Shown: positions 47,088 through 55,650 of the stretch, in pieces | Layout of the letters: the number at the start of each line of letters is the position of its first letter | How positions within the stretch are numbered: position 1 is the first letter of the stretch | From: Streptomyces abyssalis | Lineage (GTDB): Bacteria; Actinomycetota; Actinomycetes; Streptomycetales; Streptomycetaceae | Reading direction: 5' to 3' | NCBI RefSeq assembly: GCF_001751365.1 | Contig: NZ_LJGT01000041.1 | Coordinates: forward strand, 1,295,045 to 1,359,044 | Length of the DNA: 64,000 bases | Translations under genes and position numbers: made by a program | The notes under the pieces: generated by a model | Told to the model about the DNA's origin: nothing | The model's database searches: none | What the model saw: the letters and a program-made list of their open reading frames with translations, nothing else

Positions 47088-48476
47088 ATGGCCCTCGCGA
47101 AAGCACTTCGCGGGGGCCGTCGTCGAGAGCACGAAGAGGAGCAGGAGTTGAGTCTCCGACGAGCGCTGCACCTGGTGGGCACCGGGGCGTTGACAGGAGC
47201 CCTGCTCCTCGGCTCCGCACCCGCAGCTTCCGCCGATGACATCCGCGACCGACAGTGGGCATTGGAAGCCTTTGACGCCGACAAGATCTGGCAACGTTCC
47301 ACGGGCAAAGACGTAACGGTTGCTGTACTGGATACCGGAGTCGATGCTGCGCATCCCGACCTCAGAGGACAGGTTCTTAAGGGTAAGGACCTCACGAAGA
47401 AGGGGACCAGTGCGCAGGAGGATACCGACGGCCACGGAACAGCGATGGCCGGACTGATCGCAGGTCGTGGGCACGGCCCGGGAGGAAACTCCGGAGTAAA
47501 GGGTCTGGCGCCCGATGCAAAGATCCTTCCTGTTCGATATCAGCGCAAAGACTTCGAGGCGGGTACCTCTCTCGCTGCCAGCGTGCGGTATGCGGTGCGT
47601 CAAGGCGCCGATGTCATCAATATTTCCCGAGGGGGCCACCAGAACTCCGAGGACAAGCGGGCCATCGAATATGCGATCAAGCAGGATGTGGTGGTCGTAG
47701 CCGCGACGGGAAACGAAGGGATCAAGAAGAGGACCTATCCAGCAGCTTATCCAGGGGTTGTATCCGTTGGTGGCGTGGATGACAGGGGCGCCGTATGGCA
47801 GGATTCATCGTGGGGATCCAACACCACGCTGGTGGCCCCTGCTGCCAAGAACGTAGTGACCAACTCAACCTATGAGTCCGGTTATGCGATTGCTAACGGG
47901 ACATCAGACGCCACAGCGTATGTGTCTGCTTCTGCCGCCCTCGTGCGCTCTGCCCATCCAGACCTCACGGCAGGTCAGGTAATCAACCGCCTGATCAAGA
48001 CCGCCAAGGTGCCCGGGCCGGAAGAAGCACGAAACCCGAAACTCCCTGATGAGAAGTTCGGCTACGGCGTCGTCCGCCCCTATCGGGCGGTGACGTATGA
48101 CATCCCGGCCGGTGCCAAAGCGGGTCCACTCGCGCAGCCGGACAAGTCTTCGGACTCTGCGGCCGACGAGGCCAGTTCAGATTCTGGATCATCGTCCTCT
48201 GACGACTCGGCCGGCTGGATGTTCGCCCTCGGGCCGCCCATCGTCCTCTTCGGGCTCATCTTCGTCGTGCTCGTAGGCCTCGTGGTCCTCGTGGTCATCC
48301 TCATCAAGAGGAAGGACCGCCGCGACCGGGTCAGCGACCCCTGGGGATCGGGCGGCAGTGGCCCAGTCGTGCCGCCGCAGCAGTACCCAGGCCAGCAAGT
48401 TCAGGCGCCGTCGGGTCAGTTCGGGGGGCCTCCGACCTCGCCGCCTCCGCCGCCGAATCAGCCGCCCTCGCGCTGA
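47088..48476 (+). CDS. mycosin-like S8 serine protease, tandem copy 1
   Basis: Protein of 462 aa: signal peptide (ALTGALLLGSAPAASA), S8 domain with Asp in VAVLDTGVD, His in DGHGTAMAG and Ser in GTSDATAYV, oxyanion Asn in AATGNEG, then a Ser/Asp-rich linker, a transmembrane helix (about residues 385-410) and a Pro-rich cytoplasmic tail ending QPPSR. Closely related to the next gene and less so to mycP. ATG 47088 follows GAGGAAG; a TTG at 47148 with GAGGAG would give a shorter, more typical signal peptide. Codons are more A/T-rich than neighbours. Confidence 0.85.
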   Translation: MALAKALRGGRRREHEEEQELSLRRALHLVGTGALTGALLLGSAPAASADDIRDRQWALEAFDADKIWQRSTGKDVTVAVLDTGVDAAHPDLRGQVLKGKDLTKKGTSAQEDTDGHGTAMAGLIAGRGHGPGGNSGVKGLAPDAKILPVRYQRKDFEAGTSLAASVRYAVRQGADVINISRGGHQNSEDKRAIEYAIKQDVVVVAATGNEGIKKRTYPAAYPGVVSVGGVDDRGAVWQDSSWGSNTTLVAPAAKNVVTNSTYESGYAIANGTSDATAYVSASAALVRSAHPDLTAGQVINRLIKTAKVPGPEEARNPKLPDEKFGYGVVRPYRAVTYDIPAGAKAGPLAQPDKSSDSAADEASSDSGSSSSDDSAGWMFALGPPIVLFGLIFVVLVGLVVLVVILIKRKDRRDRVSDPWGSGGSGPVVPPQQYPGQQVQAPSGQFGGPPTSPPPPPNQPPSR

Positions 48477-48552
48477 GGTACGTGCGAGCAGACGTGCCCC
48501 ACTGGTGTCTCGGCGACCAGTGGGGCTCTTGCAAGGACAAACAGGGGGAGAG

Positions 48553-49929
48553 TTGAGGTTCGCAAGAGCAGTTCGCGCTGGCGGAGTCGGAGCATTGACA
48601 GGGGTTCTGCTCCTCAGCTCAGCCCCGGCGGCTTCCGCTGACGACATCCGCGAGCGGCAGTGGGCACTTGATGCCTTCGCTGCAGAGGACATTTGGGAGC
48701 ACGCCACCGGCAAGGGCGTGACGGTAGCGGTGGTCGATACCGGAGTTGACGCTTCACACCCTGATCTCAAGGGCTCAGTGGTCTCCGGCAAGGACTACAC
48801 AGGGGGCAAGGGGACCAAGGACAAGGGCCGTCACGGAACCGCGATGGCGAGCTTGATCGCTGCACACGGCCACGGGCCGGGCAACAGTTCAGGGATGAAG
48901 GGACTGGCTCCTGGCGCCAAGATCATGCCTCTGACCACCCAGATCGGATCAACTGGATCCGATACGCATCTGGCGATTCGCTACGCGGTGGATCACGGGG
49001 CCGAGGTCATCAACCTCTCATACGGCGGGCCCGCGATCTATGGCGAGCAGAAAGCGATCGAGTACGCAATCTCAAAGGACGTAGTAGTCGTATCCGGTAC
49101 TGGGAACACGCCCGGCAAGCATAGACAATATCCCGCTGCCCACCCCGGAGTTGTAGCTGTTGGCGGTCTGGGTCGTGACGGGACGTTGTGGAGTGATTCG
49201 TCATGGGGTTCGAATACCACGCTTGTCGCCCCGGCGGAGAACAACGTTGTGGCGAATCGCAAGTACGAGTCCGGGTATGCGCTTGGTGACGGCACTTCTG
49301 ATGCCACCGCCTATGTGTCAGCCGCAGCCGCTTTGGTGCGTGAGAAGCACCCCGACCTCACAGCCGGACAGGTGATCAACCGGCTCGTCAAGTCGACGAA
49401 GCCTTTGACGGATGCCAAGGGGAACGCCCCCAAGTTGCCCGACGAGAAGTTCGGTTACGGCGTTGTCCGCCCATACCGGGCCGTCACGTATGACATCCCG
49501 GCCGGCCCCGAGGCAGGTCCCCTGGAACAGCCGGACAAGCCCGCGGATTCGGCGGCGGGGGACACGGACACCGGATCGTCGTCCTCCGAGGCGTCGAACG
49601 GCTGGATGTTCGCGCTCGGCCCGCCGATCGTCGTGATCGGGATTGTGCTCGTGCTGGTCGTCGGTCTGATCGTGCTGCTGGTCGTGCTCATCACGAGGAC
49701 GAAGCGGAGGAATGCTCCGCAGCCGGGGATGCCCGCCGGCCCGGGCCCGGCCGCACCGCCCGGATGGGGAGGCGGGCCCGGGCCGGCCGCACCGCCTCCG
49801 TTCCCGGGTCAGCAGCAAGCACCCCAGGGGCACCCCGGGCAGCCGCAGTGGCAGGCACCGCCCGCGGGACAGTTCGGCGCTCCTCCGTCAGCGCCGCCCG
49901 GGCCGCCAAATCAGCCACCCGCCTGGTGA
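48553..49929 (+). CDS. mycosin-like S8 serine protease, tandem copy 2
   Basis: Protein of 458 aa with the same layout as copy 1: signal peptide ending APAASA, Asp in VAVVDTGVD, His in GRHGTAMAS, Ser in GTSDATAYV, transmembrane helix and a Pro/Gly-rich tail ending QPPAW. The segments ADDIRERQWALDAF and PDEKFGYGVVRPYRAVTYDIPAG are nearly identical to copy 1, so the two arose by duplication. TTG at 48553 is the likely start by alignment to copy 1; the GGGGGAG before it is close. Confidence 0.85.
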   Translation: MRFARAVRAGGVGALTGVLLLSSAPAASADDIRERQWALDAFAAEDIWEHATGKGVTVAVVDTGVDASHPDLKGSVVSGKDYTGGKGTKDKGRHGTAMASLIAAHGHGPGNSSGMKGLAPGAKIMPLTTQIGSTGSDTHLAIRYAVDHGAEVINLSYGGPAIYGEQKAIEYAISKDVVVVSGTGNTPGKHRQYPAAHPGVVAVGGLGRDGTLWSDSSWGSNTTLVAPAENNVVANRKYESGYALGDGTSDATAYVSAAAALVREKHPDLTAGQVINRLVKSTKPLTDAKGNAPKLPDEKFGYGVVRPYRAVTYDIPAGPEAGPLEQPDKPADSAAGDTDTGSSSSEASNGWMFALGPPIVVIGIVLVLVVGLIVLLVVLITRTKRRNAPQPGMPAGPGPAAPPGWGGGPGPAAPPPFPGQQQAPQGHPGQPQWQAPPAGQFGAPPSAPPGPPNQPPAW

Positions 49930-49993
49930 GTTGAGCGGTTGAGCGGGCCAAGACATCGGCAGCGGCTAGTCAGACAAGCAGGGTGAGTGCAGC

Positions 49994-50656
49994 GTGGTGA
50001 GTGGAAACAGCCCGGTGGGGCTACGGTCGAGCGAAGAGCTGGCGCTATTGGTGTCGTCAGCCCTTCGAGGGACGGATATTGCTGTTGCGTTCAGCGCCGT
50101 GAACCGGGGAAAGCACGCCAAGAAGTGCCCGCGACGCCTCCTCCCGAAGTCCGAGGTACTGGCCCCGAAACCGAAGCCGAAGCCTCAGCCGGCGACGTGG
50201 TACCAGAAATTCGCAGTCGGGGCCGTCGTGTTCGGCGCGTGGCTCATGGCCCCCTTCGACTTCATCGGGGATGCGCTCTGGTCACTGGTGCAGCGGATCT
50301 TCCGCGGAATCAGGTGGGTCTTCCGCACACCCGAGAGGCGTCGCCGCAGGACGCAATTGAAAGGCGGCTGGAAGAGCCTGGCAGGAGGCCTCGACACGTC
50401 GATGTGCATCCATGGCCACAAGGTGCTGGTGGTCGGCGAACGCCGTCTGTCGCTCGTGTACGTCGGCGTCGACGATTCGGAGATCGGCTGGCACCACCCG
50501 CTTACGGACGTCGCGCGGGTCGAGGTCGCCACGTGGAGGAGCACCGACGACCGTGGCGCGACGCTCCGTTGGCACTTCCGGGACGGTTCGTGGGCCGACG
50601 TCTTCGCCAAGGGACCCGGCTGGAAGGCTCTGGCGTCTGCCGTCCCGAACTCGTGA
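49994..50656 (+). CDS. unknown protein with one membrane segment (ESX locus)
   Basis: Protein of 220 aa that I do not recognise. It has a Pro/Lys-rich stretch (KPKPKPQP), a hydrophobic segment (FAVGAVVFGAWLMAPF, about residues 74-92), a basic region (RTPERRRRRTQLKGG) and a C-terminal soluble domain ending WADVFAKGPGWKALASAV. The last part may be a small beta-rich domain. GTG at 49994 or 49997. It follows the tandem proteases on the same strand. Confidence 0.6.
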   Translation: MVSGNSPVGLRSSEELALLVSSALRGTDIAVAFSAVNRGKHAKKCPRRLLPKSEVLAPKPKPKPQPATWYQKFAVGAVVFGAWLMAPFDFIGDALWSLVQRIFRGIRWVFRTPERRRRRTQLKGGWKSLAGGLDTSMCIHGHKVLVVGERRLSLVYVGVDDSEIGWHHPLTDVARVEVATWRSTDDRGATLRWHFRDGSWADVFAKGPGWKALASAVPNS

Positions 50657-50675
50657 ACCCCCGAACTCGTGAACC
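50644..50675. repeat. 16-bp tandem duplication over the stop codon of the gene at 49994
   Basis: CCCGAACTCGTGAACC is repeated exactly with a 16-bp period at 50644 and 50660. The first copy contains the TGA stop. The rest of the gap to 50945 shows no gene. Confidence 0.85.
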
Positions 50676-50945
50676 TTCCCGCACTCCTTGAACTGCCCCC
50701 GTCGCAACCGCAGTTCCGCGGCACGCGCAGTGCCTGCCGCTTGGAACGCAGAGATCATTTTCACCACCGCTGCCCAGCGGTCGGCCGTCGCTGTCCTGCC
50801 AGTTCCAGCCGAAGATCCCGCGGCTCATGGTTTGCAGCTCACCCCCCGACGGCGGGTGACGAGGAAGACGAATTCCCCCACCAGGCCCGGTAGTTGCTGG
50901 GTCGGTCGGCCGGGTGCCGGCCTTCGCTCATGGACGGCACCCCGC

Positions 50946-51326
50946 TCAGAGTTGCCTGACCAGCTCAACCGCGTCCTTGAGGGGCAGCCTCGGCTCCTGG
51001 CGGCGCAGCTCCTTCACGGCGCTGGCTTCGCCCTTGCTCGCCTTCACCGAGCGCACGGCATCGGTGTCGATGCGGTCGCGCACGTCAGTGGGGGACAACG
51101 AAGAGGCGCGTTGCCTCTGCTTGCGGACCCAGATACTGATCACCGCAGCGATGGGGATGAAGATCCACGCCACGATGTTGATCGCCGTCTCGGTGGTGGT
51201 CGTGTCCGTGAGGGAGAGCAGAAGGATCCCGGCCGTTGCCAATGCCAGAAGAGACAGAAACGAGATCAGTTCGAACTTCTTGAGGGATCGTGCGTCGGTG
51301 CGCCTGTCGCGGGGCTGGTTCTTCAC
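50946..51326 (-). CDS. small two-helix membrane protein with L7/L12-like C-terminus
   Basis: Protein of about 126 aa. Two hydrophobic helices (ISFLSLLALATAGILLL and INIVAWIFIPIAAVISIWV) are followed by a charged helical C-terminus, EASAVKELRRQEPRLPLKDAVELV, whose spacing resembles the C-terminal domain of ribosomal L7/L12. The GTG at 51326 has an AAGGG ribosome-binding sequence; an in-frame ATG at 51383 lacks one. It is antisense to its ESX neighbours. Function unknown. Confidence 0.55.
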   Translation of the reverse strand: MKNQPRDRRTDARSLKKFELISFLSLLALATAGILLLSLTDTTTTETAINIVAWIFIPIAAVISIWVRKQRQRASSLSPTDVRDRIDTDAVRSVKASKGEASAVKELRRQEPRLPLKDAVELVRQL

Positions 51327-51568
51327 GCGGGGGCCCTTCTGCCTTGTCTCGGGAGTCCATGGTGGGGGTTCCGCCCTTGCCATACGGTACGTGGGCCCCG
51401 TTGTTCCGTCACAGAGCGGTGTGGATTTCCTGTGGAGCTTCCCGGAGGTCGTGCCAAGAAAGACGGCCGCTCACAGTCACTCGCGGCTCTTCCAACTCCC
51501 CGATAGCGTGCGGCCGTTGTCACTGGCGCGGAATCCGCCGCCCGGGCACCGGGGCCGGCACCGATTCC

Positions 51569-51598
51569 GTTCCGGGGAACGTCCTCGGTCCATATAAT
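51569..51598 (+). promoter_or_regulatory. candidate promoter with TATAAT -10 and GTTCCGGGGAAC palindrome
   Basis: TATAAT (51593-51598) is a perfect -10, rare in this GC-rich sequence, about 100 bp before the third esx-like gene. A 12-bp palindrome (51569-51580) covers the expected -35 region and could be an operator. The 315-bp gap (51384-51698) has no gene. Confidence 0.5.
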
Positions 51599-51698
51599 CA
51601 CCGCTGCTGCGGGAGTCATCGTCGCCGGAGGATTGCCCGGTTCAGGTGCTTCTCGTCCATCCTGTTCGCTCCCTTCACCACCGAGGAGAGGCACTTTC

Positions 51699-52022
51699 AT
51701 GGGGGACCACCTCAAGACGGACATCGGTCAACTTGACCAGTTCGTCAAGACGTTGAACAGCAGCGTCAAGGATCTTGACGACGCCCGTTCCGCGCTGGAG
51801 CACGTTCGAGGCGATCAGATCGGTACATCCCGGCTCGACAAGGCCTGCGACGAATTCCAGGAGCGCTGGAAGTACGGTTCCGAGCAGATGAGCGAGATGA
51901 TCGGCGGGATCAAGGAGGGCGTGAAGGCCAACAAGCTGAGCTATGAGGAGATGGAGACGAACCTGACGAAGGCGCTCAAGCAGATGGAACAGCAGGGCAC
52001 TTCGGCAGGCGGGGGTAACTGA
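51699..52022 (+). CDS. third small ESX (WXG100-like) protein
   Basis: Helical protein of 107 aa without a strict WXG (ERWKYG occurs at the turn), with a YxxxE motif in LSYEEME. GAGGAGAGG precedes the ATG. Its stop overlaps the next start by one base (TGATG), so it is made together with the large WXG-headed protein and is probably its pairing partner or chaperone. Confidence 0.75.
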   Translation: MGDHLKTDIGQLDQFVKTLNSSVKDLDDARSALEHVRGDQIGTSRLDKACDEFQERWKYGSEQMSEMIGGIKEGVKANKLSYEEMETNLTKALKQMEQQGTSAGGGN

Positions 52023-53311
52023 TGGCGGCGAATCCATATCCGCACCTCGGCTGGAACCCGGTTCCCGGAATCCCCTCCGAAGTCCAGTCACTCAAGACCA
52101 AGGTCACCAAGGCGGCAACCGCACTGCGCAGCTGCCACACGCAGATCGAGCGCCTGCTCGGCGAGAGTACCCACTGGGAGGGCGACGCGGCGGATGCCTT
52201 TCGCGAGAAGCTCGACGGCGACCTGCCCAAGTACATGAAGGACGCCGCCACGTCCATGGAGAAGGCCGCTGCCCAACTCGCCAAGTGGGACAGCGACCTG
52301 ACCGCCAATCGTGGGCTCGCCAAGAAGTACGACGACGAGGCGCGGGAGAAGAAGGAAGCCGCCGGCACCGCCAAGGAGCGGCAGGACACAGCGAACAAGG
52401 ACCCGGACCTCAAGCTCGGTGGCAAGGAGTACCCGAGCCAGGCTGAGGCGGACGCGGCGACGGCGCGTCTGCGTGCGGCTGAGGGCCGGTTGAAGGAAGC
52501 CTCCGCCAGCCTGGAGAAGGCCAACGAGGCGTACAACGACGTCATCGAGAAGGCCAAGAAGCTGGAGGACGAGCACGAACGGGAGGCCAACAAGGTCGCG
52601 GACGAGCTCGACAAGGCCGACGACAAGCTCGCTCCCGAGGAACCCGGCTGGCTGAGCAAGACCCTCAGCGCGATCGGCGACGGCCTGAAGGCGGCCGGCC
52701 AGTTCCTCCTCGACCACGCGGGCACCATCGGCGCGATCGCGGGCCTGCTGGCCCTCTTCCCGACGCCGCTGGCTCCGTTGTTCGCGGGTATTGCGGTCGT
52801 GGCGAGCGCCGCATCGTTGTCCAAGAACCTCTCCAGCGAGGACTTTCGAGATTCGCTGACGGGTAAGTACGGCTGGGGCGAGGGCCTCACTGCCTGGGGC
52901 TCCGTCGCCGGTGACGCTCTGGGTGTGTTGCCCGGTGTCGGCGCGCTCGCCAAGGGAGGCGGGGAGACCGCCATGCTGGCGGGTGCCGCCAGAGAGGGCG
53001 GCGAGGCGATGTCTGCCGGCTCCAAGGCAGCCACGTTCGGACGGGAGACCGTGGAGGCGTTCAACTTCAAGGCGCTCGACACGGCCACCGACCCGAACAC
53101 CGGGCTCTACGACTACGGCCTCCAAGGCGCCAACACGGTTGCGAATACGGTCTCGTCCCTGGAGACGATGGATGTGTTGCCCGACGAGGGCGCCGGACAC
53201 TACGGCACCGAAGCGGCCAAGGCAGGCATCGCTGGTGCGGGGGCACCTGGGAACGTCGGGGACGTGACCCACGGCGTCACTGAGCTGCTGGCGGGGCTCT
53301 CACTGCGATGA
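52022..53311 (+). CDS. large WXG-headed ESX effector-like protein
   Basis: Protein of 429 aa. The N-terminal helical domain has HWEGDAADAF (W-E-G, about residue 50), then long coiled-coil helices (about 100-205, rich in Ala/Glu/Lys). A hydrophobic pretoxin-like section follows (ALFPTPLAPLFAGIAVVASAASL, about 250-275) and a Gly/Ala-rich C-terminus. It looks like the translocation part of a polymorphic toxin, but no recognisable toxin domain is left at the end. It starts in overlap with its small partner and overlaps the next gene by ATGA. Function unknown. Confidence 0.72.
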   Translation: MAANPYPHLGWNPVPGIPSEVQSLKTKVTKAATALRSCHTQIERLLGESTHWEGDAADAFREKLDGDLPKYMKDAATSMEKAAAQLAKWDSDLTANRGLAKKYDDEAREKKEAAGTAKERQDTANKDPDLKLGGKEYPSQAEADAATARLRAAEGRLKEASASLEKANEAYNDVIEKAKKLEDEHEREANKVADELDKADDKLAPEEPGWLSKTLSAIGDGLKAAGQFLLDHAGTIGAIAGLLALFPTPLAPLFAGIAVVASAASLSKNLSSEDFRDSLTGKYGWGEGLTAWGSVAGDALGVLPGVGALAKGGGETAMLAGAAREGGEAMSAGSKAATFGRETVEAFNFKALDTATDPNTGLYDYGLQGANTVANTVSSLETMDVLPDEGAGHYGTEAAKAGIAGAGAPGNVGDVTHGVTELLAGLSLR

Positions 53312-54015
53312 ACAGCGCTCAGGGAGACGCCGCGATCAAGCCGCCGCCGCAGTTCTGGTACGACATTCCTTACGGATACGCGCAGTTGGAGGTCTATCCC
53401 TCCGCAGAGCGGATGGCCGAGCTGGCGCGCGAGGTCCTTGCCCTCCCCGACGACGTCCGGGAGCGTGCGGACGAGGTTTTCAGGCTGTACGCCCTCGTGA
53501 TGTACGAGATGCAGAAGCACCGCGTGCAGGGCTGCGCGCTCGGCCTGCACCCGGATGAACGGGACGGCGCGGCGATGTCCGTGCTCACCGTGTCCAGTGT
53601 GGACTCACCGGGCGTCAACCCCAAGGCGGTCCTTGCGACGTTGATGGCGTCCGGGGCAGGGGAGACGGCGGAGAGCGGGATCGTCCCCGTCGAACTGCCC
53701 TGTGGGCCGGGCTTCGTGACCCAGTTCGTGCAGCGTCCCGTCCCGCCCGGTGGGTCGCCTGTGGACGGTGAGGGCGGCGTCGACGAGACCCCGGTCTGGC
53801 GTGGTCTGCTGGCGATTCCGGACACCCGCTCGTCGGCGATCATCGCCATCCAGCTCGTCACGCCGTCGGTGCATTTGGCCGACGACTACCGAGGTGTGCT
53901 CGTCGGCGTCGGCCGCACGGTGAGCTTCACCGACCCTGCCCTCGCTGCCCGGACCGGCGACGAACCGCCGGAGCCGGGTTCCGCGGCTGCGGCGGTGAGG
54001 AGCGATTTCGGGTGA
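53308..54015 (+). CDS. unknown protein of the ESX effector-like operon
   Basis: Protein of 235 aa, soluble, with no motif that I recognise. It begins FWYDIPYGYAQLEVYPSAERM and has mixed alpha/beta content (PVWRGLLAIPDTRSSAIIAIQLVTPS). ATGA overlap with the WXG-headed protein and GTGA overlap with the next gene tie it to this operon. It could be an immunity protein, a chaperone or an EspG-like factor; none of these can be shown from the sequence. Confidence 0.6.
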   Translation: MNSAQGDAAIKPPPQFWYDIPYGYAQLEVYPSAERMAELAREVLALPDDVRERADEVFRLYALVMYEMQKHRVQGCALGLHPDERDGAAMSVLTVSSVDSPGVNPKAVLATLMASGAGETAESGIVPVELPCGPGFVTQFVQRPVPPGGSPVDGEGGVDETPVWRGLLAIPDTRSSAIIAIQLVTPSVHLADDYRGVLVGVGRTVSFTDPALAARTGDEPPEPGSAAAAVRSDFG

Positions 54016-54836
54016 GTTCGGAGAAGCCGGTGGGCAGTGGCGGGCCCGGACCCGCGGCACGGCCGGGTTCGGTGAAACCGCCGTCCCGGTTGTTGACGCT
54101 GGCGAAGTGGGCCCTGGCCTTCGCCGCCGCGTACGGGCTCTCACTCCTGGTGCTGACCGACTCACTCGTCTTCCTCGCGATCCCCGGGCTGATCGCACTC
54201 CTGGCACTGACCTCCACCGCAGTGCTCCTGCTGCTCTACGAGCCCGTCCGTGGCACGGTCCCGTACGCCACGGACGGCTCGGACCGCCGAGGGGTGGTGC
54301 GTCACCATCGGGCGGTCCTGCTGCGCCGCTATGCCATGCTCCTGTGCGTCGTCGCGGCGCTCGTGGCTCTTGTGTTCGCGACTCAGTCCGACTATGCCGT
54401 CATGGCCGCACCCGCGGCGGTGTTGGCCTTCTTCGTGGGGACGGGCTTCTGCGGCGAGCAGATGCGCACGGTGCTGTTCGCCGCCCGAGTGCTCGATGTG
54501 TACGACTTCACCTTCCGCGCCCCGGTGGAGAAGCTCAACCTGCGGAGCTCCGGCAAGCGTTCACTTCGTCTCGGCGGAGCGGGCAGCGCTGATGAGCGGT
54601 CCCCGGAACTGGCCGCCCACCAGCCCCTGGGCAAGCTGTGGCCGAAGAACATCGAGGACGGCGTGTGGTTCGCCGGGGACGAGATCTTCGGAGGGGTCGT
54701 GATGGTCCCGCGCTCCGGCGAACTGATGCGGGTACAGCCGCTGCAGTGGGACGAGCTCGGCGCAGAGCGGAGCCGTGCCGGCGCCGAGCGGATCGAGAAG
54801 GCCGCGCGGGCCGGGCTCGGCAGGCGGTCGCTGTAG
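54012..54836 (+). CDS. membrane protein with C-terminal AGD-GGV domain
   Basis: Protein of 274 aa with about four transmembrane helices (about residues 27-75 and 100-150). The soluble C-terminus contains VWFAGDEIFGGVVMVP and LMRVQPLQW. The same domain, in the form WYAGDVELGGVLALP...LMTVQ, ends the next gene product, so the two are paralogues over this part. GTG start overlapping the previous stop. Unknown function. Confidence 0.65.
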   Translation: MSSEKPVGSGGPGPAARPGSVKPPSRLLTLAKWALAFAAAYGLSLLVLTDSLVFLAIPGLIALLALTSTAVLLLLYEPVRGTVPYATDGSDRRGVVRHHRAVLLRRYAMLLCVVAALVALVFATQSDYAVMAAPAAVLAFFVGTGFCGEQMRTVLFAARVLDVYDFTFRAPVEKLNLRSSGKRSLRLGGAGSADERSPELAAHQPLGKLWPKNIEDGVWFAGDEIFGGVVMVPRSGELMRVQPLQWDELGAERSRAGAERIEKAARAGLGRRSL

Positions 54837-54883
54837 CACGTGCACGGACCGGGACCGAGGAAACGAGGAGAGGACCTGCGAAA

Positions 54884-55576
54884 GTGGGAGAGCAACAGCC
54901 CCGAGTGCCGCTCACAAGGGTGGCGTTCGACGATGAGGGCACTCAGGCGGCGTGGACGGCGACACATCGCCGGATCAAGCACAAACTGTGGCTGTGGAGC
55001 GCACTGTTCGCCGCCGCAGTGGTGGTGGCCATCGTGATTGCGCCGTCGGATGCGTCCGTCGACTTTCGCGGCCGGGCCCGGGGCGACAGCAGCGCGAGTG
55101 GCGTCATCGGCGGACTGGCCGTCCTGGCCTACGTGTTCGCGCTGTACACCTGCTGCGGAGCACTGTCCCGGTTGCGCAAGGCCCGCAGCATTCTGGAGGC
55201 GTATCCCTGGCGGTCGTTCCCGGCGGTGCGGAAGCTGTCCGGGACGAAGGAAGCGACGGGCGTTCCCGTGCAGTTCAGGCTTTCCGATGACGCTGCGGCG
55301 GATGCTGCGGATGAGAACGCATATGTGGACGACGACGGTTCGACGTGGTCCCAGAGCATGTCCGCCCGCAACCCCCTGCGTTGGAACCGCTGGGACGAGT
55401 CGATGGAACGAGGCGCCTGGTACGCCGGGGACGTCGAGCTCGGCGGAGTCCTCGCGCTGCCCGGCGGCAGCGGTTTGATGACCGTACAGCGCAGAATCCA
55501 GGTGCGCTCCATGGAGCAGCGGTCGGTCAGGGCCGACCACGAGCGCATCCTCGCTGCCGCCCCCGGACGGGACTGA
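54884..55576 (+). CDS. membrane protein, paralogous to the preceding gene product
   Basis: Protein of 230 aa with two transmembrane helices (LWLWSALFAAAVVVAIVIA and GVIGGLAVLAYVFALYTC) and the same C-terminal AGD...GGV...VQ domain as the gene before it. GTG at 54884 follows GAGGAGAGGA. It ends the 51.7-55.6 kb operon and is followed by a bidirectional terminator. Confidence 0.65.
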   Translation: MGEQQPRVPLTRVAFDDEGTQAAWTATHRRIKHKLWLWSALFAAAVVVAIVIAPSDASVDFRGRARGDSSASGVIGGLAVLAYVFALYTCCGALSRLRKARSILEAYPWRSFPAVRKLSGTKEATGVPVQFRLSDDAAADAADENAYVDDDGSTWSQSMSARNPLRWNRWDESMERGAWYAGDVELGGVLALPGGSGLMTVQRRIQVRSMEQRSVRADHERILAAAPGRD

Positions 55577-55626
55577 CCCTCGGCCGGGAGAGGCCCGGGC
55601 ACCCGAGTGCCGGTGCGCGTGCCCTT

Positions 55627-55650
55627 GGCGGAGGCTCCCCGGTCTCCGCC
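55627..55650. terminator. bidirectional terminator between the ESX effector operon and the DUF397 gene
   Basis: A 7-bp stem (GGCGGAG and CTCCGCC) with a 10-nt loop, followed by TT on the plus strand, just beyond the stop codons of both convergent genes. Confidence 0.6.
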
